A stretch of DNA of 64,000 nt from Deltaproteobacteria bacterium (GCA_016218725.1 JACRDB010000065.1:32508-96507); one strand, 5' to 3'; positions 34,039-43,368 are shown, numbered from the stretch's first letter. Notes: generated by a model not told the origin, from the sequence alone. Translations and numbers: made by a program.

Positions 34039-34080
34039 CGGGGACCTCAGGAGCCCCAACGGCGGCGGAGGCCGATGGGT

Positions 34081-35748
34081 TTAGAACCGGGCCTGGGCCG
34101 TGACCCCGAAGCCGAGCTGGTCCGGCGCCTGGAAGATGCGAACCTGGCGGGTGCCCGAGGCGTCCACCTGGAGGAGCGTGGCGTTCTGGTCCCTCACATA
34201 CTGGAGCCACACGATCCCGGAGATGATGGTCGACAGGTCCCAGCGCACGCTGGCTCTGGCGGAGACGATGGGCACCGCCCGCTCGCCCGGCGGGAGGATG
34301 GAGAAGTTCCCCGCCCGGCGGATCACCAGGGTGCGCTGGGACTGCAAGCTCCCCTCCTGCACCGTGGTCCCGAAGGTGGCCGGGAGCTGGAGCCCCACGA
34401 TCAGGCTCGGCACCACGTGGGCGCGGGTGAACGCATAGTCCGCCTGGGCCGCGAAGAACAGCTCCGGGTCCACCGTGGCGTCCGGCGGGATCGTGCGGAA
34501 GGGCACGAAGCTCGGCACGTTCCGGAGGAGGAACGGCACGTCCCGGTAGAGGGCCGTCAGGCTCGCGGAGAAGTACCCGGCCTTTACCCTGCCCTGGAGC
34601 GCCCCGGCCAGGCCCGTCTGCACCTGGGTGCGGCCCGGGACGTCGATGTCCGCGAGGTTCTGCCCGAGGAAGGTGGACTCCAGGGAGAGCGCCCAGAGCA
34701 CCCTGCCGGGGGTGTAGGTGTCCGGCCGGAAGGCCACGAAGGGCGTGGTCGGGTCGTTGCGGTAGAGCTGCATGTCCAGCGACTGAGCGCTGGTGATCCC
34801 CTGGGCGAGCACCACGCGCGCGCTGGCCCCGAAGAGGTACACCTGCTGGCCGCGCACGCCCGGGAAGTCAAAGCGCCCCTGGCCGAACCACCCGCCCGAG
34901 AGGTCAAAGCGCAGGAGCTCCCCGGCCCGCAGCCCCAGGCCCGCGAGGCCCGCGTACTGCGTCTCGTCCACGCGCACCACCTCGATGTCCCGGGAGGAGG
35001 TGATCACCTCCAGGGGCACCACGATGCCCGCGCTCTTGAAGCCCGCCCAGAGGGACAGGCTCCCCACGTCCAGCGAGAGCTTGAGCCCCGGGGCCGGGCC
35101 CACCCGGCGAGGGAACACGTCGTTGCCGCCCCAGGAGAGGTCCCAGAGGTACCCGAGCCGGAACCGGTCGGTGTCAAACGGGAAGAAGGTCGCCGCGAGC
35201 TGGTCCTGCGGGCGCGTGGGGTTCACGTTGTACCCCACCCGGAGGTACGTGCCCGCGTCGTAGAGGGCCTGGTTCAGGTTCCCGCTGCCGGTGGAGAGCT
35301 GGCCGATGTCAAAGCGCAGGACCAGCGCGGCCTCCGTGGACACCCTCGGGATGAAGCCCGGGGCGCGCGCGTACATCGCAAGGTGCGTGAGGTTCTCGCG
35401 GCCCGCGAAGCGAGAGTTCAGCGCGTCGAAGAAGAGCTGATACTGCGGCCGGTCCCCGATGCGCGGCAGCGGGGACACGGGCACCCGCTGGCCCGTGGCC
35501 GTCAGCACGTCGTCGTCGCCGAAGGTCCAGGTGATGCGGGTGTCAATGAAATCGTGGGGCGTGGTGGGGCGCTCGCCGCCCGAGGAGCCCGTGGCCGTGG
35601 CCCCGGCGGGCTGCGGACCCGCAGGGGTCCCGGGGCTCTGGGCGCCCGTCGCGCCGCCCGGTTGCGAGGGCTGGGCCCACGCAACAGAGCCCGCCAGGAG
35701 GGCGCTCACCAACAGGCATGCTCGGGCTTGCGGTCTGGGTCTCATCAC
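34081..35748 (-). CDS. Predicted outer-membrane beta-barrel protein
   Basis: A 555-residue protein with a cleavable signal (LVSALLAGSVAWAQPS). A Pro/Gly-rich linker is followed by many amphipathic strands of 8-12 residues (LSLDVGSLSLWAGF, VKAGYFSASLTALY, FGVTAQARF). The last residue is Phe in an alternating pattern, the usual barrel-assembly signal. No conserved domain recognised. It follows the Asp-rich lipoprotein gene by 26 bp in a minus-strand operon with the UshA-like phosphohydrolase and may give that system a surface channel or anchor. Confidence 0.7.
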   Translation of the reverse strand: MMRPRPQARACLLVSALLAGSVAWAQPSQPGGATGAQSPGTPAGPQPAGATATGSSGGERPTTPHDFIDTRITWTFGDDDVLTATGQRVPVSPLPRIGDRPQYQLFFDALNSRFAGRENLTHLAMYARAPGFIPRVSTEAALVLRFDIGQLSTGSGNLNQALYDAGTYLRVGYNVNPTRPQDQLAATFFPFDTDRFRLGYLWDLSWGGNDVFPRRVGPAPGLKLSLDVGSLSLWAGFKSAGIVVPLEVITSSRDIEVVRVDETQYAGLAGLGLRAGELLRFDLSGGWFGQGRFDFPGVRGQQVYLFGASARVVLAQGITSAQSLDMQLYRNDPTTPFVAFRPDTYTPGRVLWALSLESTFLGQNLADIDVPGRTQVQTGLAGALQGRVKAGYFSASLTALYRDVPFLLRNVPSFVPFRTIPPDATVDPELFFAAQADYAFTRAHVVPSLIVGLQLPATFGTTVQEGSLQSQRTLVIRRAGNFSILPPGERAVPIVSARASVRWDLSTIISGIVWLQYVRDQNATLLQVDASGTRQVRIFQAPDQLGFGVTAQARF

Positions 35749-35774
35749 GGGTCCATCGGTGGGAGAGTGGGTGG

Positions 35775-37271
35775 CTATTCCTCGCGCTCGGAGCGCTCGT
35801 GGAGGCAGGTGTCCCGCGGGGGGCGCACCGTCTGGCCGTCGCCCTGGAGCACCATGTCCGCCTCGCAGCGGGGCTCGATGATCCAGTTGGGGCCCACCTG
35901 CCGGAGCGTGCCCGTCAGCGTGGCCGCGGGCCCCCTCGGGCGCTGCGGGTCAAACGACGGCTGCACGTCCTTCGGCGTGAAGAGCACCCTCGCGGGCGGC
36001 GACGCCATCCCCGGGAGCGTGACCATCACCTGCCCGAAGCGCCGCCAGGCGCTCCACTCCGAGCAGGTAGGCTCCGCCGCGCAGGCGTTGGAGCAGCCGG
36101 CCTCCGCGAGGTCTTGAAAATTCACCCGGCCGTCGCCGTTCAGGTCGCAGTTGGTGGCGTCCCGCGCGGGCCTCCCCATGGGGGCGAGCCCCGGGCCGAT
36201 CATCGTGGGCAGGAGCACGTTCTCCACCCGCACCAGGCCCGCCTCGTACCACTCCATCCGGGCCTCGTCCGCGCGGATCTCCGGGGTGATGACCGTGGCG
36301 TCGGGGATCAGGCACGCGCCCGCCTGGGGGTCCATGGGGCGCCACAGGAGCCCCACCTGGTAGCCCGGCTGGTTGAGCTCCGTGTAGCCCACGAACTCGC
36401 TCACGCTCCCCTGGAACACCGAGAGCAGGTCGCAGGGCCTCAGGCCCTCCGGGGCCCGGAAGTTGAACGCGAAGATGCTGTTGTAGCAAGGCACCGCGCG
36501 CCCGGAGTCCGTGCACGACCGGTCGTCCACGTCCGTCACGAAGAAGCCCGAGTTGTTGATCTTGGTGACCACCAGCCGGTGCGTCGGGTCCATCGCCGTG
36601 GGCTCCGACGGCGACGACCGGCCCGGGATGGTGATCCGCTCGCCCGTCAACGGCGACACCGCCGAGCGCCCCTGCACGTCGGACAACAGCGGCGAGCCGA
36701 AGAAGTACGGCTCCGAGGTGCCCACCGCGTAGGAGCCCCCGCGCTCGCTCCCGTCGTTGGACGCGGCGCAGCCGTGGTCCGCGGGGTAGTCCACGCGGCC
36801 GTCCTGGTCGTTGTCCACGCCGTCGGAGCACTGGGGCCTCACGGCCCCCCGCGGGTCCTCCGGGGCGTAGCCCTCGTCCTCGGCCCAGAGGCGCACCTCG
36901 CCGTAGCCCCGGGCGATGGTGACCCTCACGCCCTCGGCCACCCCTCGGGTGAGCCTCACGTAGTTGCCGACGGCCCCCCTCGGGTCCGTGACCTCCACCC
37001 GCTGGAGGAGCCCCGGGGTCACCGACAGCCCCACGAAGCCCTCGAAGCCCGTGACCACCGCGCCCCTCCCGTCCAGGGCCTCCACCCGGAGGGTGTACGT
37101 CACGCCGTTGGTGGAGAAGGGCAAAGGGCTGGCGGGGGTGCCGCGATCGCCCGCGGTGGTGGTGATGCGCACCGCCGCCACGCCGCCGGCGCGGTCCCGC
37201 AGGGTCTGGTCCGGGATGTTGCCCCCGCACGAAAGAAGCGTGCAGAGCGCGAGGAAGGGCGCGCGCCTCAC
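35775..37271 (-). CDS. Surface lipoprotein with Asp-rich calcium-binding-like motif
   Basis: A 498-residue protein. GTG at 37271 overlaps the upstream stop by 4 bp (GTGA). The signal has a lipobox TLLSC. An early beta domain is followed by CSDGVDNDQDGRVDYP, an Asp-rich motif frequent in myxobacterial surface proteins. A later motif, NCDLNGDGRVNFQDLAEAGC, is dockerin- or EF-hand-like. Coupled translation with the UshA-like gene points to a joint function at the surface; calcium-dependent assembly is inferred. Confidence 0.72.
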   Translation of the reverse strand: MRRAPFLALCTLLSCGGNIPDQTLRDRAGGVAAVRITTTAGDRGTPASPLPFSTNGVTYTLRVEALDGRGAVVTGFEGFVGLSVTPGLLQRVEVTDPRGAVGNYVRLTRGVAEGVRVTIARGYGEVRLWAEDEGYAPEDPRGAVRPQCSDGVDNDQDGRVDYPADHGCAASNDGSERGGSYAVGTSEPYFFGSPLLSDVQGRSAVSPLTGERITIPGRSSPSEPTAMDPTHRLVVTKINNSGFFVTDVDDRSCTDSGRAVPCYNSIFAFNFRAPEGLRPCDLLSVFQGSVSEFVGYTELNQPGYQVGLLWRPMDPQAGACLIPDATVITPEIRADEARMEWYEAGLVRVENVLLPTMIGPGLAPMGRPARDATNCDLNGDGRVNFQDLAEAGCSNACAAEPTCSEWSAWRRFGQVMVTLPGMASPPARVLFTPKDVQPSFDPQRPRGPAATLTGTLRQVGPNWIIEPRCEADMVLQGDGQTVRPPRDTCLHERSEREE

Positions 37272-39643
37272 CGGGACACCATCTGGAGCCTGCCGTCCAC
37301 GGCCGCGCCGGTGGCGTCATCCAGGCACGAGAGGATCCGGCAGGAGAGCGCCGCGCGGGCCTGGGCCCCGAGGTTGCAGCGCTCCCGGGCCTGGCCAGGG
37401 AGCTGCGGGCAGCTCTGGAGCACCAGCGCGGCCACGTCCTCCTGGCACTGGCGCAGGACGCACCGCCCGGCCCCCGGGCCGCACATGCCCGCGTTGTCCC
37501 GGTAGTCCGTGCGGTCCGGGCAGGCGCACACCGAGGGGATGGGCCCCGCGCAGTCCATGTCCACCCGGCAGTCCCGCAGGCCGTCGTCGGGCTGCTGCGG
37601 GAGCGAGAGGGCCACCATGTCCGTCACGCCCCGGGCGCGGTTGCGCTGGATGGTGTTGGCCGTGTCATACCCGCAGGGCCTCGCCTGGCGCACGCGGTCG
37701 ATCACCGCGTCCCGCTGCTCCACCCGGGTGTCCACCTGCGTGGTGTTGCGCTGCAGCACGAAGAAGCCGCTGCCGCCGCCCGCGATGTAGTTGTTCACCG
37801 CCGCCGCGTAGGAGGCGTTCAGGTCCAGCGGCACCATGCACCGCCGGGTGCTGGGCTCGCAGAGGCTCCGGCGCTCGACGGGCACCGCGGCGACGTTGCC
37901 GTTGTTGCAGTCGTTGTCGCTCATGCACCGGATGTTCTGCGCGGCGGGGTCGCCCCGCACGCCGATGTTCACCGTCTCCGCGCAGCCCTGGGAGGCCATC
38001 CCCTGCGTGTCCGCCCGCGCGCAGGAGCCGCAGGCCAGCACCACCCTCGCCCCGGCGATCTGCGCCTGCGAGTTGCACCCGCGGCCCGCCGAGCGCCGCG
38101 CCACGAAGTCGAACATCTCCAGCACCTCGCGGCCCGAGAGGTTCATGGTGGTGATGGAGTTGTCGAACGGGAACACGTTGAACACCTGATCAATGGACAC
38201 GGGCCCCGCGGGGATGTTGTCCCGGATCCCGAGGGTGTTCGTGAGGGAGAAGTCCGTCTGGATCCCGAGGCGCAGCCACATGGACGTGGACACCAGGTTC
38301 CCGAGGGGCGAGTCCCCCCCGCCGGCGGCCGTGCGGAGGACGTCGTTGGGGGCGTAGCCCACCAGCGTGTCCAGGTTGGCCAGCGTGTCCAGGGCGCGGG
38401 CGTAGGGCTCCAGGAGCCGCTTCATGGTCGGCTCCTCGGGGACCGTGCGGTCCACCGGGAAGAGCGTATACCTGTGCGACACCACCTCGTAGCGGTCACG
38501 GCGGTCATGCAGCGCCGCCCTGGCCGGGCTGATCCGTTGCGGGTCCCGGGAGAGCACCAGGTCCAGCCGCCCGAGGTACTTCATGAACGCCCCGGAGTGC
38601 TGGAGCACCACCCTCCGAGGCTCGCAGCGGCGCTCGCGGAAGCCCCGGGCCACCTGCCAGTGCGCGCGCTGCCCCGCGGGGCGGCAGACGCCCACCGGGT
38701 CGCAGCAGTCCTCCGGGCCGCACTGCGCCGCGGCGGGGGCCCCGCCGGTGCTGGTGCGCGCCGCCTCCAGGATCGGGATGAAGTGCTCCCCGCGCGCGTT
38801 GACGGCCTGGCAGTCCACCACCTCCTGCGTGGGGTTGAGCACGATGTGCAGGTGCCCGCCCAGCACCACGTCCAGCCCCGTGGTGGACTGGATCATCCGG
38901 ATGTCATCCTCCAGGCCCACGTGGGACACGGCCACCGTGATGTCCACGCCCTGCGACCGGAGCTGGTCGATGTAGAACTGCGTGGTCTCCACCATGTTCA
39001 GCGGCGTGATCCCCGGGCGGTTGGGCTGATCGAACACCGAGGTGATGGACGACAGGTTCCCCAGGCCGATGACCCCCACGGTGACCCCCCGGAGGTTGTA
39101 CACCGCGTAGGGCTTGGACAGCCTCCCCAGCTCCGCGGAGCCCGGGTTGGACGGGTCATCCCACTGGTAGTTGGCCGCCAGGATGTCATACGTGGCCCAC
39201 TGGCGGAACTGCCGGGCGAGGTTCAGGGCCCCGCGGTCGAACTCGTGGTTGCCGATGATCACCGCGTCCACGCCGGTGTGGTCCAGGGCCCGCACCTCCG
39301 CTTCACCATTGAAGAAATTGAAGATCGGCGCGCCCTGGAAGCAGTCCCCGGAGTCGAGGTGCAGGATCCGGTCGGCGTGGCGGCGCTCCCGCTGGATGAG
39401 GTAGTTCATCCGCGCGGCGCCGCCGAAGGGGGCGTTCTCCGGGCGCAGCCCGAGGGTCTGGTCTGTCTGCGACACCTGCTGGGAGTACGGGAAGAGCCTG
39501 GAGTGCCAGTCCGAGGTGTGCAGGAGCGTGAGCCTCACCTCCGACGGGGGCTCCGTGGGGTCCCCGGGCGTGGTGCCGCAGGCCCCGAGGCAGAGCCAAA
39601 GGGCCAGGAGGAGCGCCGAGCTCTTGCATGCATACCCAGCCAC
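37268..39643 (-). CDS. UshA-like 5'-nucleotidase/phosphohydrolase lipoprotein
   Basis: A 791-residue protein. GTG at 39643 gives a lipoprotein signal ending CLGAC; an ATG 24 codons earlier would bury it. The metallophosphatase domain has the metal motifs LLHTSDWHSRL, LDSGDCFQG, IIGNHEFDRG and VVLGGHLHI. The C-terminal nucleotidase domain is present (LGNLVSTSMWLRLG, FPFDNSI, LSGREVLEMFDF). It is longer than usual UshA: a Cys-rich insert (CGPEDCCDPVGVCRP) and a Cys-rich tail are added, in the style of the neighbouring lipoproteins. It probably removes phosphate from nucleotides outside the cell for scavenging. Confidence 0.9.
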   Translation of the reverse strand: MAGYACKSSALLLALWLCLGACGTTPGDPTEPPSEVRLTLLHTSDWHSRLFPYSQQVSQTDQTLGLRPENAPFGGAARMNYLIQRERRHADRILHLDSGDCFQGAPIFNFFNGEAEVRALDHTGVDAVIIGNHEFDRGALNLARQFRQWATYDILAANYQWDDPSNPGSAELGRLSKPYAVYNLRGVTVGVIGLGNLSSITSVFDQPNRPGITPLNMVETTQFYIDQLRSQGVDITVAVSHVGLEDDIRMIQSTTGLDVVLGGHLHIVLNPTQEVVDCQAVNARGEHFIPILEAARTSTGGAPAAAQCGPEDCCDPVGVCRPAGQRAHWQVARGFRERRCEPRRVVLQHSGAFMKYLGRLDLVLSRDPQRISPARAALHDRRDRYEVVSHRYTLFPVDRTVPEEPTMKRLLEPYARALDTLANLDTLVGYAPNDVLRTAAGGGDSPLGNLVSTSMWLRLGIQTDFSLTNTLGIRDNIPAGPVSIDQVFNVFPFDNSITTMNLSGREVLEMFDFVARRSAGRGCNSQAQIAGARVVLACGSCARADTQGMASQGCAETVNIGVRGDPAAQNIRCMSDNDCNNGNVAAVPVERRSLCEPSTRRCMVPLDLNASYAAAVNNYIAGGGSGFFVLQRNTTQVDTRVEQRDAVIDRVRQARPCGYDTANTIQRNRARGVTDMVALSLPQQPDDGLRDCRVDMDCAGPIPSVCACPDRTDYRDNAGMCGPGAGRCVLRQCQEDVAALVLQSCPQLPGQARERCNLGAQARAALSCRILSCLDDATGAAVDGRLQMVSR

Positions 39644-39721
39644 CGGGTTCCACCCTCTCGCGGAAAGCGCTCCGCGTGCATACCCCCAAAGGGCCGCGCA
39701 CCGCAAGCACAACACACCACC

Positions 39722-39767
39722 CGGGGCGAGCGCCCCGCCGTGATTGACACTGTGGGCCCGGGCCCAC
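39722..39767. promoter_or_regulatory. Two dyads between divergent genes
   Basis: CGGGGCG-AG-CGCCCCG (39722-39737) and a 16-bp perfect palindrome of the GTGGGCCC type (39752-39767) lie between the UshA-like gene and the divergent epimerase-like gene (start 39781). They may be operators or a terminator-like stem. In DNA this GC-rich such dyads also arise by chance. Confidence 0.35.
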
Positions 39768-39780
39768 CATCCTCCCGGGG

Positions 39781-40848
39781 GTGACGGACTCCCGACCGCC
39801 GCGGGCGCCTCGAAAGAACGACCCCCTCGGGGCCGGGCCGCAGGGACCGCAGGGACCGCAGGGGCCGGGCGTCCCGCCGCTGCCGGTCCCCCGGCGGTCC
39901 CTGCCGCCGCCCAGGCCCTCGCCCTCGGCGGACGAGGGGGCGGTGGTGGTGACGGGCATCGTCGGGCGCCTGGGCAAGCACGTCTGCCGGGTGCTCCACC
40001 GGGAGTTCCCCCTGGTGGGCGTGGACCGCAGGGATTTCCCAGACCGCCCCAGGGACGTGGCCTTCCACCAGATAGACCTCCGGCGCAAGAAGACCCGGGA
40101 CGTCTTCCGCCTCGGGAACATCCGCGCGGTGGTGCACCTGGGCATCATGCACGACCCTCGGCGCAGCGCCGGGGACCACCACTCGTGGAACGTGGTGGGC
40201 TTCGGCAAGCTCCTGGAGTACCTGTCGGCCTACGGGGTGCCGAAGCTGGTGGTGCTCTCCAGCGCCAACGTGTACGGGCCCCGCCCGGACAACCCGCAGT
40301 TCCTCACGGAGGAGTCACCGCTCCTCGGGAGCCAGGATTTCAGCGACATCCGGGACCTCATCGAGGTGGACATGCTGGCCCAGAGCTTCTTCTGGCGCCA
40401 CCCGGAGACCGAGACGGTGATCCTCCGGCCCACGCACATCCTCGGGGACGTGAAGAACGCCCCGAGCAACTACCTCCGCCTCCCGGTGGTGCCCATGCTC
40501 CTCGGCTTCGACCCGATGGTGCAGGTGGTCCACCAGGACGACGTGGTGCGCGCCATCCGCTGCGCCCTGCGCCCGGGCGTGCGCGGGATCTTCAACGTGG
40601 CCGGCCCGGAGCCCGTGGCCCTCGCCCGGCTCCTACGCATCCTCGGGCGCCCGCCCCTGCCCGTGCCCGAGTTCGCCGCCCGCGCGCTCCTGCAACGGCT
40701 CTGGACCTTCCGGCTGTCGAGCTTCCCGATGCCCGAGCTGGATCACATCAAGTACGTGTGCATGGTGGACGACCGCCGCGCCCGCGAGCGCATGGGCTAC
40801 CAGCACCACCACGACCTGCGCGAGACCGTCCGCGCCGTGGAGTCGTAA
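39781..40848 (+). CDS. Extended SDR (NAD-dependent epimerase-like) protein, catalytic pair apparently lost
   Basis: A 355-residue protein starting at GTG 39781. A short collagen-like stretch (GPQGPQGPQGP) and Pro-rich linker precede a Rossmann fold: TGIVGRLG at 58-65, VVHLGIMHDP, and VVLSSANVYGP. The usual YxxxK catalytic pair should fall near DFSDIRDLIEVDMLAQ, but neither Tyr nor Lys is there. It may therefore bind NAD(P) without the classical reaction. It is followed 1 base later by a small lipoprotein gene, likely co-transcribed. Confidence 0.8.
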   Translation: MTDSRPPRAPRKNDPLGAGPQGPQGPQGPGVPPLPVPRRSLPPPRPSPSADEGAVVVTGIVGRLGKHVCRVLHREFPLVGVDRRDFPDRPRDVAFHQIDLRRKKTRDVFRLGNIRAVVHLGIMHDPRRSAGDHHSWNVVGFGKLLEYLSAYGVPKLVVLSSANVYGPRPDNPQFLTEESPLLGSQDFSDIRDLIEVDMLAQSFFWRHPETETVILRPTHILGDVKNAPSNYLRLPVVPMLLGFDPMVQVVHQDDVVRAIRCALRPGVRGIFNVAGPEPVALARLLRILGRPPLPVPEFAARALLQRLWTFRLSSFPMPELDHIKYVCMVDDRRARERMGYQHHHDLRETVRAVES

Positions 40849-40849
40849 C

Positions 40850-41200
40850 ATGCGCTGGGGCGCGGCGCTGGCGCTCCTCGGCGCATGCGCCACGGACCTG
40901 TCCCCGCGGCCCGTGGCCCGCATCCGAGCGACCCCCTCCACCCTCCCCGAGGGCGACGCCCACCGCACCACGGTCACCCTCGACGCCCGCGGGAGCGAAG
41001 ACTCCGCCGAGCCCCCACAGGCGCTGTCCTTTCGATGGACCCTGGAGGAGGGTGTGCGTGTGCGCGAAGGTTCGTTGGAGGGCCCCACGCTGCGCGTGAC
41101 CTTCGAGGGACGGTCACCGTCCGAGGTGTGGTTGCAGGTGCGCACCGCCGATGGCCGCGAGGCCACGGCCCGCGCGAGGGTGGCGCTAACCCTCCGGTGA
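40850..41200 (+). CDS. Small PKD-like lipoprotein
   Basis: A 116-residue protein whose ATG follows the previous stop by one base. The signal ends LLGAC. The rest is a single beta-sandwich of PKD/CARDB type (TVTLDARGSEDS, LSFRWTLEEG, VWLQVRTADGREA). It may bind a surface partner; function unknown. Convergent with the next gene, 3 bp away. Confidence 0.7.
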   Translation: MRWGAALALLGACATDLSPRPVARIRATPSTLPEGDAHRTTVTLDARGSEDSAEPPQALSFRWTLEEGVRVREGSLEGPTLRVTFEGRSPSEVWLQVRTADGREATARARVALTLR

Positions 41201-41203
41201 GGT

Positions 41204-41716
41204 TCAGCGCCCGAAGGTGGAGAAATTGCTGCCGAAGCCCGAGGGCGCGCCCGGTGCGCCCGGTGCGCCTGGTGCGCCCGGTGCGGCGCCGCCGCCCTGC
41301 ATGGCCTGGTACTTCTCCCAGAGGAAATCAATCATCAGGGGAGTGATGATGGCGCCCACGACGCCCGCGATGCGCTGGGGCAGGCCGCAGCGGGTGGCGA
41401 TGACCTCCGCGACATGGCCCCCGACGACGCCCTGGACGCCGTCAATGGCGGCGCCCTTGAGCCCCTCGCCCCGGAGGAGGCCGGTGACCGCCGCCGAGAG
41501 GAAGTTCTGGGCGTAGTGCCCGTCGGTGATGTTCAGGAGCCCGAGGCCCTGGCCGCCGCCCTGGAGGTGCTGCTGCATCGCCTGGGCCGCCGCGGGGAAG
41601 GCCGTGGTCAGGATCCCCGAGGCCTGCTGCGGGGTGTAACCCTGGGCCTGGAGCTGCGAGTAGGCCTGCTGGCCCTGCTTGGACTGACCGAAGATCGAGA
41701 GAAGCTGGTCAAACAT
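41204..41716 (-). CDS. Hypothetical protein with collagen-like GAP repeats
   Basis: A 170-residue protein from ATG at 41716 (MFDQLLSIFGQSKQG). A Gln-rich helical N-terminus (YSQLQAQGYTPQQASGIL), a Gly-rich middle with a hydrophobic stretch (IAGVVGAIITPLMIDFLW) and GAPGAPGAPGAP near the end are visible. The last feature comes from a 9-base tandem repeat at about 41250-41285 that could vary in copy number. No family recognised. Confidence 0.65.
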   Translation of the reverse strand: MFDQLLSIFGQSKQGQQAYSQLQAQGYTPQQASGILTTAFPAAAQAMQQHLQGGGQGLGLLNITDGHYAQNFLSAAVTGLLRGEGLKGAAIDGVQGVVGGHVAEVIATRCGLPQRIAGVVGAIITPLMIDFLWEKYQAMQGGGAAPGAPGAPGAPGAPSGFGSNFSTFGR

Positions 41717-41824
41717 CGGTGCTCCTTCTGGCGCGACCCCGCGCCGGACCCAGTACGTCACCCGGGCGGCGAGAGGTTCCACCGCCCCGTCGGCGCAGCA
41801 CCGTCCGCCCGATGGCACCCGTTG

Positions 41825-42772
41825 TCAAGGCCGGGAAGGCACCGCCTCCAGCGCCACCGGGACGTCATGCACCGCCCCCGCGCGCAGGATGCGCAGGAGC
41901 ACCCGCTCCCCCGGGCGGCGCCCCTCCAGCACGGCCCCCAGGTCCGTGAGGGTGTTCACCTCCCGGCCCTCCACCTGGAGGATCACGTCGGCGTGCTCGC
42001 CGCCCCTCAGGCCCACCCGCTGGGCGGGGCTCCCGGGCTGCACCTCCAGCACCCGGAGCCCGCTGGAGGCGCTCACCACGCTCTCCTGGCCCGCCACCAG
42101 CTCCCGGGCCACCACCCCGAGCCACGGCAGCCCGCTCTGCCCGGCCCTCTCGCGCAAGGCACGAAGCACCGCCAACGGCACCCCGACCCCCGGTGGAGCG
42201 CTCCCCGCCAGCACCGCCGACGGCGCAGGCACCAGCAGCGACACCACGGTCCCGTCCCGCGCATGCATCACCGGCGCGCCAAACACCGCCCCCGCGGGCG
42301 AGGGCGTGAGCTCCCACGCCTCCCGCAGGAGCCCCGTGGCCGTGGGCAGCGAGCGCCTCCTCCGGGCCACCCCGCGCACCGCGCTGGCCGCTGTGCCCAG
42401 GGCCCCGGGCCACAGGACCTCCGTGCCCACCCTCACGTCCCTTTCGGCCAGCGAGACCCCCTCAGGCCAGCGCACCGCGCTGCACTCCAGGAGACACACC
42501 CCCCAAGCGGGATCCGTGGCCACCACCCTCGCTCGGTCCGTTCGTCCGTCGGGGTAGCGCACCCTCACCTCGGGAGCGCCCTCCACCGCCGCCATGGTGG
42601 TGAGCACCCGCCCGTCCCCGGAGAGAATCACCCCCCTCGTGCGCGTGGTGGCCCTCCCGAGCACCGTCACCGTCGCCCGGTGGAGCGTCCCCGGCGCCGT
42701 GGACGGCGTCTGGGCCCGGGCCTCCAGGGTCCCCAGGAGCACCGCTGCCACCCACCACTGGCGCCCGCTCAT
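41825..42772 (-). CDS. Secreted HtrA-like protein with PDZ domain, probably a pseudoprotease
   Basis: A 315-residue protein. ATG at 42772 (MSGRQWWV) gives a clean signal cut after ARA; in-frame ATGs at 42784 and 42808 are possible. The trypsin-like fold is recognisable from GVILSGDGRVLTT, VVATDPAWGVCLLEC and VGTEVLWPG, and a PDZ domain (LRVLEVQPGSPAQRVGLRGG) ends the protein. The catalytic His normally in the TNNHVV position is replaced (TTMAAV), and the GNSGGP serine loop reads SPAGAVFGAPV. Proteolysis is therefore unlikely; a chaperone or sensing role is inferred. Divergent from ybeY. Confidence 0.8.
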   Translation of the reverse strand: MSGRQWWVAAVLLGTLEARAQTPSTAPGTLHRATVTVLGRATTRTRGVILSGDGRVLTTMAAVEGAPEVRVRYPDGRTDRARVVATDPAWGVCLLECSAVRWPEGVSLAERDVRVGTEVLWPGALGTAASAVRGVARRRRSLPTATGLLREAWELTPSPAGAVFGAPVMHARDGTVVSLLVPAPSAVLAGSAPPGVGVPLAVLRALRERAGQSGLPWLGVVARELVAGQESVVSASSGLRVLEVQPGSPAQRVGLRGGEHADVILQVEGREVNTLTDLGAVLEGRRPGERVLLRILRAGAVHDVPVALEAVPSRP

Positions 42773-42852
42773 CCTGGGTAGCATGCGACCGCCCGAGGCC
42801 CCCCGCAACGGCCTCGTTGGCCCGGGAACGGCCAGAACGGTACACTCCCTAC

Positions 42853-43368
42853 ATGAAGGTCGAGGTGCGCAGGGACGGTACGCGCTCGCGGGTGGTGACC
42901 CACCGAGAGGTGGAGCGCGCGGCGGAGGCGTGTCTTCGGGCCAGCGGGCGCCCTCGGGCGGAGCTCTCGGTGCTCCTTTGCGGCGACCGGCAGATCCACC
43001 GGCTCAACCGTGTGTACCGCCACAAGAACCGCCCCACGGACGTCCTGGCATTTGCCCTGGCCGAGGGGCCCTCGCCGGAGCTCTCCGGCGAACACCTCGG
43101 CGATGTGGTGCTCTCCCTGGAGACCGCCACGCGCCAGGCGAGGGAGCACGGCGTCAGGGCCCGGGACGAGGTGCTTCACCTCCTGGCCCATGGGGTCTTG
43201 CACCTCCTCGGGTGGGACCACCGCACGGACGCCGAGGACCGACGGATGCGCGCCGAGACCGAGAGGCTCCTCGGGCGCGTGCGCCGCGCGTTGGGGGAGC
43301 CTACAGCGCCCCCGCGTCGAGGAGCCCGAGGAGCCCCGCGGCGAGGTCCGGGCGCCCGAAGGCCCTGA
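42853..43368 (+). CDS. ybeY: YbeY endoribonuclease
   Basis: A 171-residue protein from ATG at 42853. The zinc motif HGVLHLLGWDH is exact for the family, and NRPTDVLAFALAEG is also typical. YbeY trims the 3' end of 16S rRNA and supports ribosome quality control, in the cytoplasm. Its last 68 bases overlap the 3' end of the convergent zinc-ribbon gene. Confidence 0.95.
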   Translation: MKVEVRRDGTRSRVVTHREVERAAEACLRASGRPRAELSVLLCGDRQIHRLNRVYRHKNRPTDVLAFALAEGPSPELSGEHLGDVVLSLETATRQAREHGVRARDEVLHLLAHGVLHLLGWDHRTDAEDRRMRAETERLLGRVRRALGEPTAPPRRGARGAPRRGPGARRP

